A model generated the notes under the pieces. That model saw nothing but the letters and a program-made list of their open reading frames with translations, was not told where the DNA came from and searched no databases. DNA of 64,000 bases, taken from Hydractinia symbiolongicarpus (Eukaryota > Cnidaria > Hydrozoa > Anthoathecata > Hydractiniidae). Positions within the stretch are counted from its first letter, which is position 1; the number at the start of each line of letters is the position of its first letter. Both the position numbers and the translations under genes were made by a program. Shown here one piece after another: positions 45,671-58,204 of the stretch. The stretch covers positions 30,633,501-30,697,500 of the forward strand of contig NC_079875.1 in the NCBI RefSeq assembly GCF_029227915.1, given 5' to 3'.

Positions 45671-45718
45671 TACATATATATATATATATATTCCTAGCTA
45701 GCTAGCTAGCTAGCTAGT
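45671..45718. repeat. (TA)n and (TAGC)n microsatellites
   Basis: A TATATATATATATATATA run is followed after a few bases by five to six CTAG/GCTA repeats. Further GCTAGCTA words lie at 45590-45620 and 45750. Confidence 0.9.
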
Positions 45719-48700
45719 TGTTGGTGGTGGTTGGCTTTTTATGATGCTAGCTATAAAACATGTCTGGCAACAATAATATAGTAAAAACTGAAAATAAAAC
45801 ATGAAAAAACCTTACAGAACCTTGCTATGATTAATTTATAAAACCATGCTCTTCTTCAAATGTTTTTTTAAAGATTTATTTTGAATGAAAGAGTAGAGAA
45901 TACTCAAAAAGAACAGCCATCTTTTTCGTAAACACAATTTCCGTTTTATGCTAGGAACTTCATTTAACAGTCCGTATGCTTTGTGAATATCTAATACCGT
46001 TTCATATGTAGCGATACCTATATATATATGCTAACATAGAGTTTTTTGGCATAAGGGTATATATATTTATATCGTTATTAGCAGCGGGTTATATATTTAC
46101 ACCTTATGTGCGATTTCTATGAAGTACATCCCTAATCTTTTTAGTTAAATTTTAGCGTACAGCCACGTCATAAGAAAGTAACCCGTGATTTCCGTGTCGT
46201 GGACTCACAGTTTTAGTCACGCAAGGGAATTAATATATAAGATTTTTTTAGAAATTTGATGATGATTGTTCTCAACCATCTTTTTCAAACAGTATTACAA
46301 TATTTACGTCGCATGCTTTCCGTAATTATAAAATTCATATTCCTATATCTTATAAAAACATTTTTCCCAAGCGTAAGTTTAATGGTTTTTCGCTTTAATT
46401 ATAACTACCCATTAAGGAATTAATAATGACATTGTATCTTGCTCATGTAGGGAATACATACCACGGTTACTGATATCCCATGACATTTTAAGAAAAGAAA
46501 TTATTTAACCAGAACGATTTTATTCCACGCCTAGTCGAGATCAACCATGTTGAGCAAGAGGAAAGAGTTTCTGACGATGAGAAAAAGTAACATGACTGGG
46601 TAAAAAGCTTCTAGTAGAGGACGGTAAGTTGCGTTTTTACTGATTTAATATTTATTTTTTCATTTACCTGATTCAAAGAACGGTGCATCGGTTTTTAATT
46701 TATTTATAGAATGACAAATAAAACTTCAGAAGCAAGAAAAAAATTATGTCAGACTGAAGGATGGTAAGTCGAATTTTTACAATTCGAACAATCTTCCAAT
46801 CTTTATAAGTTATAACTTGCTATATCACTTTTTTAGTTTGGTTTACCAGCATTTTATGGAGAGGTGGAAAAAGCACTTGTGGTAGCCCAGAGGAGGTTCG
46901 AATCGACGATCTGGGTTGCTGTATGTTTTTTTTTTATTTTTTAATATATTACGTATCGTGTGCTATAAAGCCGTGCACGCCCGCTAAACAGCAAACTGCA
47001 ATACACTCAAACATATAATTACCCGCGTATTTATTTTCCCGCAACAAGCCTTTAGGACAGATTGTTTTCAAAAAATTGAAAGTTATATGAAAAAAAACTG
47101 ATAAGCAGGGACCGGCCAAATTTGTGGAAGTCCATATTTATTTTAACTGTAAAAATAATTTCCAATTCGAGAAATTAATTTTTTTGCTGTAGAGCACGTG
47201 CTCTAGTTGCTAATTTTGTAGTAGTAATAACAAAGATGCAATCAAGAATTTAAATTTCACTTTAAAATAATTGTTTGATTTGAAAGAAACTTTACTAACA
47301 GTGAGGTGATATTCTGCTGGAGTATGAACTTAACATTTTTTATCGTGCATTTTTTAATGTTTTAAAGAAATGACTTAACAAAACTTTCAATAAAGAATTA
47401 ACCAACTAAGTTATTGATAAAAATTGTAAAAACAAACTTAGATGTTGTCATCGTGCTTGAGCCCGTTGTCGTGTCTAGAAGTTAGAAATAGGCTATGTTT
47501 AAAATAATATCGCACTAATAAAATGGACTACATTAAAACGCAAGATGGATCTGAAAACTGGTCTTCGACTGGAAATATAATTTATTTGATTTATATATAT
47601 ATAATTTATTTATGCGCCAAATGAAATAGTTTTATACTTTCTGCGTTGTGATATAATGTTTTTTGTTTTTCGAAATAATAAGTAGAAAAATAAACGCTCA
47701 GTTTTTCAATTTTCTTTTCCATCGCCTTCTATTAAATAAACAGAAAGTTATAAGTGCTGAATAAATTCTACTCGCCACCTATCCTAATATTCGCGATTTT
47801 AAAGAAATTCGCAATTTTAAGAAATCAGTTCCCTTTGTATATGTTGGTTTTCAATTAAAATAAATAATTTCATATTTTACGCAGCATTTAGTTTCGATGA
47901 TGTGAAAACAAGGCTTGCCTACTGTTATGAAGTAGCTGTAAAACTTTAGTTTGCGTCTGCTGTTTAATATAGTGCTAGCCCGCGAAAATCACAATGAAAG
48001 TAAATGTTAAGGTTATATAAATTGTAATTATAACGTTGGAGGTATTTTACCTTCGATACAATATTCAAATCAGAAAAGTCAGTGAGAGAAAGTAAATTTG
48101 TTCCTAAAGTGTACAGTATACTGTACACAATAATTTAATAATCAGTTGCAGGGACTCTTATACGAGAATGATATAAATAGTATGTTTGGACGGTTTTCTA
48201 AATGACGAAAAGTTAATGCGGCTAATGTATTGTATCGTGTATACTCTTCTTTAATTTGGTAAAACACTTAATGTATAAAGATTTTCATAGATATGTGCTT
48301 GCTCTTGCAAGCCTTTCTTATTGACACTTCAGATTAAAATATTCAGGGTTTTCATCACAATAGCTGTTGTGACTGTCGGTATTGTAACAAGTGTTGTTAC
48401 TGTCGGTTATATGTGGGATTCAATGCGATTTGACATTATCGACTAGTTATTATAGTATTTTTTAAAACATTTATTTGCATTAGGAATTACATTGAATTAA
48501 ATGAATGTCATTATTCTCTTGATGTTGAATATACATACAGCTATGTAAAAATGAAGGTATAGGTAAAAGAATCTCCGTATGGAAAACAAAACAAAACAAA
48601 TATATTTTGCCGATTGTTTTAACAATACTTTCAGGGAATTAAATTGTGCGGAATATATTTTTGCCAAGACATAGGGACTTGCCAACTTTGCGGGAAATAA

Positions 48701-48899
48701 TTGTCGCGAAAATTACATACCGTTTTTCCTTTTGTTAACGTCAGTATCGTTTCCTCAGATGCGGAATAAGAGTTAGTTTCCAGAAAGTAAAATAATCCTC
48801 TCAGCTAAAATTACTTACACATTGGTGGCAGTTACAATAACTAAAAAAAACAAATTTACTTATTACGACATACAATTTAATTCCATTTAACATGGAAAG
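45719..48899. other. Long noncoding stretch with one dispersed repeat
   Basis: 46345-46505 repeats 42975-43190. Near 46520-46620 and 46711-46764 there are exon-like pieces ending GGACG|gtaagt and GGATG|gtaagt, but the frames close quickly. B-box-like GGTTCGAATC within an AGCCCAGA/TCTGGGTT hairpin lies at 46888-46920. No gene is supported. Confidence 0.4.
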
Positions 48900-49880
48900 C
48901 AAGCCCATAACGTCTTGAACATATTAGTTTAGTAGGCGACGTTTAGGGAGATCCTTCTTCCATCATCGGGCAAAGTAAAATGATGTTAAGCATGTATTTA
49001 TATAATTGCAGAGGATCGAAATTCATAAAATTAACCAGTCAGAAACGAGCTGATAATTACGGTTTATTACGGTAATTACCATTTTCGGACCTAGATGTAG
49101 GTAACTACTTCTTCTGTAGGGCTGGTAACCAAATCTCAGGAAGTTGATACGAGATGCTGTTTATGTGTTTGTTTCGCCTATGTACACTGCATCACAATCT
49201 TTACACGGGATTTCGTGAACAACATTGCATTCTTCTTCCAGGATTATTTTGTCTTTTGGTTTAGACAAAGCGCTTCTTAGGGTGTCTTAAGTTAAGAATG
49301 CATTTGATCTTGTGTTGCCTTAAAACTCGACGAAGGATCTCGCTGGTACCTGGTACGAAGGGTAGGAATGCTGATGCGATAAATTCCTCTAATGTTTCCT
49401 TGTTGTCTCCGTTGCATTTTCTCTTCATTTTATTTTCTACTTGCGTGATGACTTTATGACTGTATCCAATTGCGATTAATGCATTCCTTACGTCGAATTT
49501 CTTCTTTCCTCTCCTGTTTGTCACTGACTACGCTGTTGGCACGATTCAGTAATGAAGATATGGCACTTTCTTTACAAGATTTCTGATGGTTTGAATCAAG
49601 GTACTGGTCAGTGTGTGTTGGTTTACGATACACTATTTTTTAGCTTTAAGCTTTCACCTATTTTGGATTTGTCGCTGTTGGCACGATTCAGTAATGAAGA
49701 TATGGCACTTTCTTTACAAGATTTCTGATGGTTTGAATCAAGGTACTGGTCAGTGTGTGTTGGTTTACGATACACTATTTTTTAGCTTCAAGCTTTCACC
49801 TATTTTGGATTTGTCTTTCCTACGGTATTTTGGGCTTCTTGTACAGCATTTCTTTTACAAATGTTGCTACCCAAACTAAA
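48900..49880 (-). pseudogene. Penelope-like element remnant with GIY-YIG-type C-terminus
   Basis: On the minus strand the order is VYRKPTHTDQYLDS with SLLNRANS (49775-49680 and again 49633-49535), then VVSDKQERKEEIRR. After a frame change it reads RNALIAIGYSHKVITQ and FVPGTSEILRRVLRQHKIKC. After another it reads CNVVHEIPCKDCDAVYIGET near 49225-49165. YRKPTHTDxYL and the CxxVYxIPCxDCxxxYIGET block are hallmarks of Penelope-like retroelements, whose C-terminal GIY-YIG endonuclease nicks the target. Most of the reverse transcriptase is absent and several frame breaks exist, so the copy is dead. Confidence 0.8.
49531..49814. repeat. Near-perfect 142-bp tandem duplication
   Basis: 49531-49672 and 49673-49814 differ at one base in the compared sequence (CTTTAAG versus CTTCAAG). 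The unit lies in the Penelope-like coding remnant and, since 142 is not a multiple of three, shifts its frame. Confidence 0.95.
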
Positions 49881-52033
49881 ATAGAAGTTACTTGTCACTG
49901 AAATAGCATATTACTACTACCGCAATTCTTATTACCAAACCAATTGAAAGTTCCCGTCGCATAATTTTCAATTGAACTAAAAATTGCTGTCAGACGTGGA
50001 TTTAAAGTACCAATTGTAATGATTTTTAATAATTTTAACCAGGATATGTTTTGGTGGCATCGTTTCTCCTATTTTTACTCGCTCATAATTCTAGCTAATT
50101 TATACCTGGGTACACTGTATATAAACAGAGCTAAAAATAAACATAGCATTCACGTTTTCAATTGCTAAAATTATTTGTATCAAAGTATAACTTTACAACT
50201 GGTGGTAACGTTTGTGAAACGCAGTTGGTGTCTACTTGTGTTGTAGTATTTTGAAATTTCAGATAAATTTCAGTTCATGGATGCCAATTTTTCACAAGGT
50301 GAGAGAAATATAATTTTATCATATTGCTTGTATTTTATACTTTTGACTTTAAGTTTTTTTAAGTAACCTACGCATTTGCTTTGGTAACTGAACTGTTGTA
50401 TTAGCCAAAAGTATCTTCTTCTTGCTTTAAAAGTCTTGTTTATGTATATTTAAATATTAAAATACCTGTATATTTTTAGATAAGAACAATTGTTACTTTG
50501 ATGGAATTAAAGAACTGTTTGAGCAATTCCTGTAGATGGACATAAACCAATTGTTTGCATAGGATCTTATTTCAACTTGAAAAAAACTGAGCCATGCTGC
50601 CCTTCTATATTGATAAAAATCACTCACTGATTTAAACCAGTTCGGCTACTGATGTATTACATTTACAAAAAATGTGCATCGCATTGCAGTGCTAATGTAA
50701 ATACAGTTATCTTTCGCTTGGTGCTGTCTAATAAAAGGAATGGTACATACAAACATGGTCAAATGTTTTTGCTGTTGGAGAATTTAATATGTCAAGATAT
50801 TTACGACATATCTCATAAAGTTCACGACTCGTTAAAAGCAACGGATGGTATAGATGCAAAATTTTGACTCGATCTATCATACAAGAAATGCTACAAAAAA
50901 TTCTTGGTAGTAGATGATTGATTTTCCGATACTCAAGAATATATTATGTGGAAAAATCCAATAAAATGTGAAACTTAAAAATATTTAAAAGAATACTTCA
51001 TAACGAAGAATTTTTCAAATGTTTGTTAATATGGATATATACGTAGCGATTTTAAATATTTGATATCGTGACTGTCCTTTTAAATGCTAAACTTTCATAA
51101 CTTTTTTCAGGGCATACATGAACTGAAATTTTCGGAATGATTTCTGCGGTTAATAATAATTGAGTAACAATCACATTAACTCCGTTTCACAAACACAACC
51201 ACCCAATTCTGTTCCTATATTGTAAATTCAAACCAACTCAAAGTTAAATGCGAAATGTGTGTAAGGTTTCTCTTTTTCTGTAAATTTAGGCCATCACGTT
51301 AAATCAAACCATAAACTTATAAACATAACATTTTTGGCGAATCTTATTTTCGCAAAAACCACCACCTCGCTAAATTCGCGAGAATTAATTCCCACGAAAA
51401 TTCTCCATCACGAGATTTTTCATCCCATGACGTAATCAAGTTGATTTTTTACCTGAAATGATTTGTTTATTTTTCTTACTTTAGACTTCTACTTACACTT
51501 TTCTTCAAAAAAATATAGGTTGACATCTGAAACGTATTGAATTTTCGTCAGAACACTCGTCAACACCATCAAATACCTCTTTGTTTCTACTTTTAGTCAT
51601 GTTGTTGCGTGCACATGCCTAAACGTTTCCGTGACTTTTAGCAGTACTTAAATTGAGAATATCCTACAAAACTACACGCTTTTTGGACGGTTAAAGCTTA
51701 AAACTTCCTGCATTTTCTATTTCCCTTTTGCCCTTGTGGATTGTTTCTTGGATCTTATCAACTAATGCAAACATTTTTAATGCTTAGTGTTTATTAAAAA
51801 AATATTTTTTTGCTGGGGACGAATTTCTGTTAGCGAGAACAGCAAGTGTGATTACCTTTCAAGCAATTATTTAATTATCTTGGGCTTTCTCTCTCTTCTT
51901 TCCCATCTGCGGCTTTGGCCAAGTAGCTCTTTTCCGTATTGTCAAAAATAACAAGGAAAACAAATTTTTTTAATTCCTTCTTCAATCCGCCTTTTAAGGC
52001 ACATTTTATATTCATAGCGAAATTAGTTGTGTA
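49881..52033. other. Noncoding stretch
   Basis: No recognisable gene. A segment at 51880-52030 (AAGTAGCTCTTTTCCG, AAAAATAACAA, TAATTCCTTC..CCGCCTTTTAAGGC) is a diverged match to 57285-57390. Confidence 0.4.
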
Positions 52034-52062
52034 CTAGCTGAATTCCCGTCGAAGAATCCATT
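52034..52062 (-). mobile_element. Helitron-like 3' terminus, decayed
   Basis: On the minus strand, ATGGATTCTTCGAC and GGGAATTCAG are followed by CTAG (52034-52037) and T. The stem has two mismatches. The same layout as at 43571. Confidence 0.5.
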
Positions 52063-55000
52063 GAATCTCTCATTAAACCGATGTAAAGGATAACATACAA
52101 AACTTACAACACAGTAATTTGAATTTTCAAACCTCACATTTAAACCTCGTCCCTGGGCTCTTTGTCTCTTTTACAACGGGATGGCATAAAGAAAAAAAGC
52201 CCTGGGATAGAGGTTGCTCACAATCTGCATTATTCTATGTTTGTAAACGCTGAAACAAAAAATCTAACAAAAAAATAATAATAAGCGAAATATTTCAATC
52301 CAAAATATTAAAAGAACATTTTCCTTTCATAACTTATAATCAAGAAAATCACGCATAAAATCAAATAAATCAAAGCTAACAATGCAGCGTTTTCAAATTT
52401 AAGAATCGAATATATTTCAAATGATCGTTTAGGTTTTAGGTTTAGGTTTATAACGACATCAAAACTGAATCACACAATCTGTAGTGTTAAAAACAGTAAC
52501 AACGGAAAAATTACTTTTTACAGTTTATGTAAATTCTTTGATACACACGCTGTGTGTTTTCGTTTCAGCGTTGATGTTCTTAACCTATTTGACAAATAGT
52601 TATAATTTACTATAGCTAGTTAATGGCAATTCGGCTACATGTAAAGGCCCATTGCTTGGAAAGAAAAAAATTCAGTTCGTTCGATATACAATAAAAAAAG
52701 TAAACTTCTAACCAATTTTGTGCGTCATACAAATGTTTATATTTCAGCTATTAAGCTCAGACATATTCTTAGGATATTCTAAACTTCAGACACCTGCTTT
52801 CTTTCGTTAAACTACAAAATTGTGAAGGTAATGTGAAAGGGAAACATTAATACTATTTGAATTATCAAATCCTTAAAATTCTTAACACAGTAGTAAAAAA
52901 TTACCGTACCAGGTATGTTTGGCAGGGTGTCTATAATAAAGAAATAAGTTAGAAGTAAAAAAGAATATGCCTACAGTACTTACAAAATTGACGAAACAGA
53001 AAATAAGGTTGCTAAAATTTATAATATAACAAAAAAAAATACAAAAATACGAAAAACGTAAACTTACTGTCCCAATCTGCAGGATGTAAAGAGAAATGTT
53101 ATTCATATATAGCCTTAGAAGATATGTTTTTAGGTGGTAAGGTGCTTTAAAACTAGGTTTGTAAATCGACGTATAAATTCAGAATATTCCCATCCTCTCT
53201 AAGCCCACCTGCTATATTTTAGTGATTGTCAATTGTATGTAATTTGTATTTCGAATATTCTGAGCAATTTTAATTTAGGAATAATATAAAAGCTACTTAT
53301 ATCACTTTCTTGTAAAACAAACCAACCGACATCGTTTTAAATTCATCAAAAATACTTTGTGATAGTGAAAAGTTGTTATATGGATTGACGTTGTTTATTT
53401 TCCTGTTTAATGGAATTTAATTTAATGGAATTAAAGCTCTCCTGCGTCTTTAATAACGTCGACGAACCACAGCAAAAGCAGATAAGTTGCCCGCTTATGA
53501 AATTACGTACTAGATAGTACGAAGTTAAATAAAATTATATCTAAAGAATGCAAAGGAATAAGGCGTATAATCATAGATGATAGCTTTTGCTGTAACAGGT
53601 AGCCTAGATTAAACTCCCTTGTTATGGCATTAAAATATTAGCCAATGAAAGTGATTGAACTGTGATGACTATTCTTTTTGTCTCCGAGAGTGGCTGGACC
53701 AAATGTGAGCAATTTACATTGGCTCGTTTATGCTGGTGAAACGTATTCCAAAAAAATACAATCGGTGCGACGGATCGGATTGAAAGAAACGAGAAGATAT
53801 GTTGTAACTAACCATTGCATTATCCAAATGATGTGTTTAACATTTTTGTACCATTATCACAATGAGCCATGACATCACTTTCTCTTTACATTATTATCTG
53901 CACATGTTTTGCAGCACGACTGCTTCCCGCAATAAGAAGGCTTGGTTTTTCGCTATAATAAATAGAAATAGTAAGCTTTTTAATCTCATTGCAAGCTAAA
54001 TTTAGGTTAAAAAAAAATTAGCAAAAAAGGAAATTTACTTAATTATTTTCTGCATCTAAATTTAAACAAAAAAGGATTTATCAAACGATTCAAACTTGTG
54101 TATATATAGCACAAAATAATAATTAAGAAATTTGTATATAATTTAAATAAATGTAATTCTTATAGTATATAAAGTGGTATTAAAAAAGAAAACATTTTCT
54201 GTTAATACAATATTACACAAAGTATTAACTCTATCTAAGTTGAGAAAGGAGAAATAGAGACTAATATGCCTTTTTACTTTTCATTATCTTCCAAGAATCA
54301 CTATGAATTGAAATAGCTGTGTTTTATATCTATAGGTCGTTGAATAATAAAAATAATGATTTTAGTCTCCTTAATCCTTTTATTTAACAAAATTATGGTA
54401 CAATTAATGGTAGTTGAAACATGTATTTCCATAACTATTGGCTGTTAATTCTCCTTCTGCAGAATATTTCCTGCTGTAAAATAAATGTTTCCTTTAGACC
54501 CTTTGACCCTATACTTTGCATTTTCAAAAAGAAGAGAGACTTGGTAATTACTTTCTTCCAAAATGCCTAAGTACTTTTCCTGCGTGTATAGATACTAGTA
54601 TATCCTATATGATTATTTACCGACTCTCAACGTATTAACTGAAACTAAAAAAGAAAAATTTAATATTAAACAATTATTATGTACATCGTTAAACAATATA
54701 ATAATTTTATTGAGATTGTTATGATTATGCCACGAAGAATTGATATTTACTGATATTTACTATCTTAATCAATTTGCTTACGTGATCATAAATTGGAATG
54801 GCGGAAGCTCTTTTATTGTTCTTCTGTTCTGCTGCCTAAGTAGATTTTTCGATGGACCTTATGACTAAATAATTTATATTAGCACACTTTTTTATTGCCT
54901 TGTATTTACAAAAAACACAATTTTTGTGGGCAATTAAGAAAATTGCGAAAAAAATTAAAATGATATATAAAGAATCCAAATTAATTCTCCTTTTGAAAAC

Positions 55001-57825
55001 TATGCTAAAGTGTTACCATGACAACAACTTTTCCGAGTGAGTGAATTTGCAGATTATTTTTTTGGAAGTAATGGAAGTAGTGAACTATATGGAGAATTAA
55101 TATTTTAACATTTATAAAGTAAAATTCGAAGTAATAAAGTAAATATATAAGCTATATTTTCTTGTGTTTACAACAGGCTTCCTCGACAACCGCCGCCATG
55201 TTATAGCATTTTTTTCGGATTAAGCCCAGCATGTCATCCCGGATAGCAAAAAGGCAACTTGAACATGTTGGGGGAAATAAACATTGAGAAAAAAAAGAAA
55301 ATTATATTATTGCAAGTAGGTTTAATTTTTGGTGAATAATTAAAACGTCTACTTGCACTACAGTCTCTTGTCAGCTAAGAAACAAAAAACGAGCTGCATA
55401 AACCATTATCATCCACAGGATGTTTTCGTTGATGTGGAAGCCTATGTAAAAACAAAAGAACCTCTGGGGACCAGGTTGTGCGTGGAGTCTCTAGCAGGGT
55501 ATCCTGCTAGAGATCCCTTCCTGGTATCCTATCCTGTGGCAATTTTTTAATCTCAGTCCTTCGTATCCTTGCGTTAAAGAATAGATCTTGCGCAAATTTC
55601 GTTATCAATTCTTCTTTACGTTAAACATAGACTTCTATGTTATATTACCAGGAATTTATGGTCTTCTATTTTTCTCAACTCGCTATTTTTTGTGAATCTT
55701 ACGATCCGCTGGAATCACTGTGCGTTCGCGTGAATTTCAAACTCGTCAGTTTTATTACATCCCTCGCAGTTATACAAATATTTTTTATAATTGCACAACT
55801 TTAGGAATTACAGAAGGAAGAAAAAAAGACTTCCCTTTCCACCTATGAAATGCAAAAAGGTTAATTGGATCTGTTTTCTGTAAAACAATACAAATATTAA
55901 ATCTGCAAAGCTGTATAGTTCTTGTAGAATAAGGTGTGTCCATAAAAAGGTGAATGAGATTATTTAATGTTTTTAGCATGTTCCGGTTTTAAGAAATGTC
56001 CAGAGTGTGCAATATTTTCTGTAATTGATAAAAGAACACTTTGTCGTAGTAGACACGAAGTTAGATTTCATTATGTCGCAGAACATCGTTAATGTTTTTT
56101 TTTTACACGCGACTTGTCGTTACTGCTACTTTTTGTAGTAGTAGTTTTAGAACAGTTTGCTGTTCTTCCTTTTATCTTGTAGTTATTAAATCAAAAATGC
56201 TTTCCATCCTTTCAAATTGAATTTCAAATTTGGAGAATTTTCAGATCTCTAAAATCTACCTTATCCAAATTCCTCCAAATCGATTTTATTGTCTCCATTG
56301 TGCAATAAAAACAAGGCATATTAGTTGATGCGTTAACATACGTCGTAACGTAAACAGAAACTAACTAGTACTTATTTACTTATAAAAATTTTAGGACTAG
56401 TTGTTAACAGACAAAAAAGTTGATCATAATTATTTTTATTTTTTGATATTCCGGTATTCTTTATGGTTCAGTCAAAAGAATGATTAGCTTGGGTACATGT
56501 TAACATAATAAGAAGCAATAGAAATTATCAACATGTTTTTTTTTTTAAATATTTACTTAATTGTTAATGTTACCAATTGATGATTTAGCTTGTCTGAAAT
56601 GCTCAATATAATGCATAAAAACAGCTCAAGAAGACAAAACAAAATACAATTTAGCTTTGTTTTTAAAATGTATTTTGTGATGAAATTAACGTAAGAAATC
56701 CATAATGAATACTTACAGATCTTGTTTGAGCGTTGTAATCTAAAAAAGAAGAAGAAACTTTGAGGTTTACATAAAAAGGCAGTTCTTGTAAAGTGTAAAT
56801 TTTCAGCTATGATTTAGGAAAGCCCACAACTACACAATAAATGTCAGGATTAATGTCAGGGGAGAAAAAATAAAAAGGAACATGTTGGTTCATATCCTCA
56901 ATTCCACACTTTTTCTGTGTCAATTATAGGTTTGAAACATCGTAGAAGAGTCCCATAGCTCTTCACAAACGGTAACTTTGAATTAGCTTCTCTTCAACAG
57001 AGCCAACCTCCACACCTATTATGTCCTCTTCTTTCCTTTTAGTCATGTATTTACTCGCACAACAAAAATGTAACTCGCCTAAATCATTTTTCGTAGTTTT
57101 GACAGAATATTTGCGTGAACATTGATTTTCATGTTACATTATATTTCTCTGGCAGTTGTGGGCCATTGTAATACTCCATGAACCGATAAAGGTGAGAATG
57201 TAACACGCTTTCAAATTAATACTTATGTTTTAATTTGCCGACTTCTTCGTTTGTTTGTTTTTTTTTTTCATTTTGCCATCTTTGGCATTTGCCGGGAAGT
57301 CGCTCTTTTCCTTTTTCTCTAAAATAACAAAAAAAAGCTAATGCTTTTTTCAATTCACCTCCTATATTTAGAGCGAAAATTATTTGAGTATTTTGACAGC
57401 GTAGTGAAGATAAGCGTTGTACTTAATTCAGTAGTTGAACGTGAAAATCTCGAGATAATTTTTATTGTCAGAAATATCCAGGAGTATGTTTTTAAGTCGT
57501 TAAAGAATGCCTAGACGCCATAAAAAGGAAATATAGTATAGTATGCAACCTACTTCGATGGTTTTCTTCTCCCTATAATAACATGAAATTTAAAAGGGAA
57601 TTAAATTAAAAGAGATAAACCTGAATTTGAATACAAACATTGCTTAATTTTTATGAAAATTCTCTTGCCAAACGCTCTAGGGTACCTCAATTGCGTCTTC
57701 TATTCTCGTCATAATATATATGCACGTTCTTACTTGTAAACCAAATCAAGAGAGGTCGAAAATACCTATAGCGTTGATTATTTTTGTGCAAGTGAGAATT
57801 TGGTATTGACATTATTAACTTCTTT
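52063..57825. other. Long noncoding stretch
   Basis: Strongly AT-rich. No recognisable protein, RNA gene or transposon core. A perfect hairpin at 55488-55513 (TCTCTAGCAGG / CCTGCTAGAGA, 4-base loop) sits inside a wider CCAGG...CCTGG pairing, and 57285-57390 repeats 51880-52030. Short frames are background. Confidence 0.45.
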
Positions 57826-58204
57826 TCGGTGGCCCGTGGAAAAATCCACGGGTGTGCGTTATAAATTTAGACTAATCGGTGGCCCGTAAATAAATATACG
57901 GGTTCGCCTGTCCTTAAACATTGCGTTTAGCGTTTTCGTGACACGACTTTTTCCTCGCGAATAAGCAGACAGGCGACGGCTATTACTATAGAGACTAGTT
58001 GTCAGCCCGCAGAGAAATCCACGAGCTCGCCCGTCTTTAATTACACGCTTTTTCGTGTGGTTTTGCGGACTCATTAAAGAAGCTAGTCGTTACCTGTGAA
58101 AAATGCACGGGATCGCACGTCCTTTATATATCGCATTTCGTGTTTCCCTGACCATCATACAAACAGACGCACAAACAGACATACGCCGGCTATTATTACA
58201 GAGA
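57826..58204 (-). mobile_element. Head-to-tail run of short Helitron-like copies
   Basis: On the minus strand one unit starts TCTCTGTAATAATAGCC (58204) and ends CTAG (58083-58086), 122 bp. A truncated unit ends CTAG at 57995-57998. The next starts at once, TCTCTATAGTAATAGCC (57994), and ends TTAG (57872-57875), 123 bp. Another starts TCTAAATTTATAACG (57871). Each has the CCCGT...ACGGG hairpin near its 3' end (the clearest is CCCGTGGATTTTTCCACGGG near 57833-57852). Units are thus joined end to start, as seen when Helitrons insert next to each other or transpose as concatemers. Confidence 0.75.

Noticed and set aside
46520-46930. Exon-like pieces with GGACG|gtaag and GGATG|gtaag and a B-box-like GGTTCGAATC
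   Set aside because: Frames close within 25 codons, the pieces do not join in phase, and no A box or acceptor stem fits a tRNA.
52425-52455. TTTAGG words in a row, like a telomere repeat
   Set aside because: Only about three units, irregular, and not TTAGGG; too short to call an interstitial telomere.
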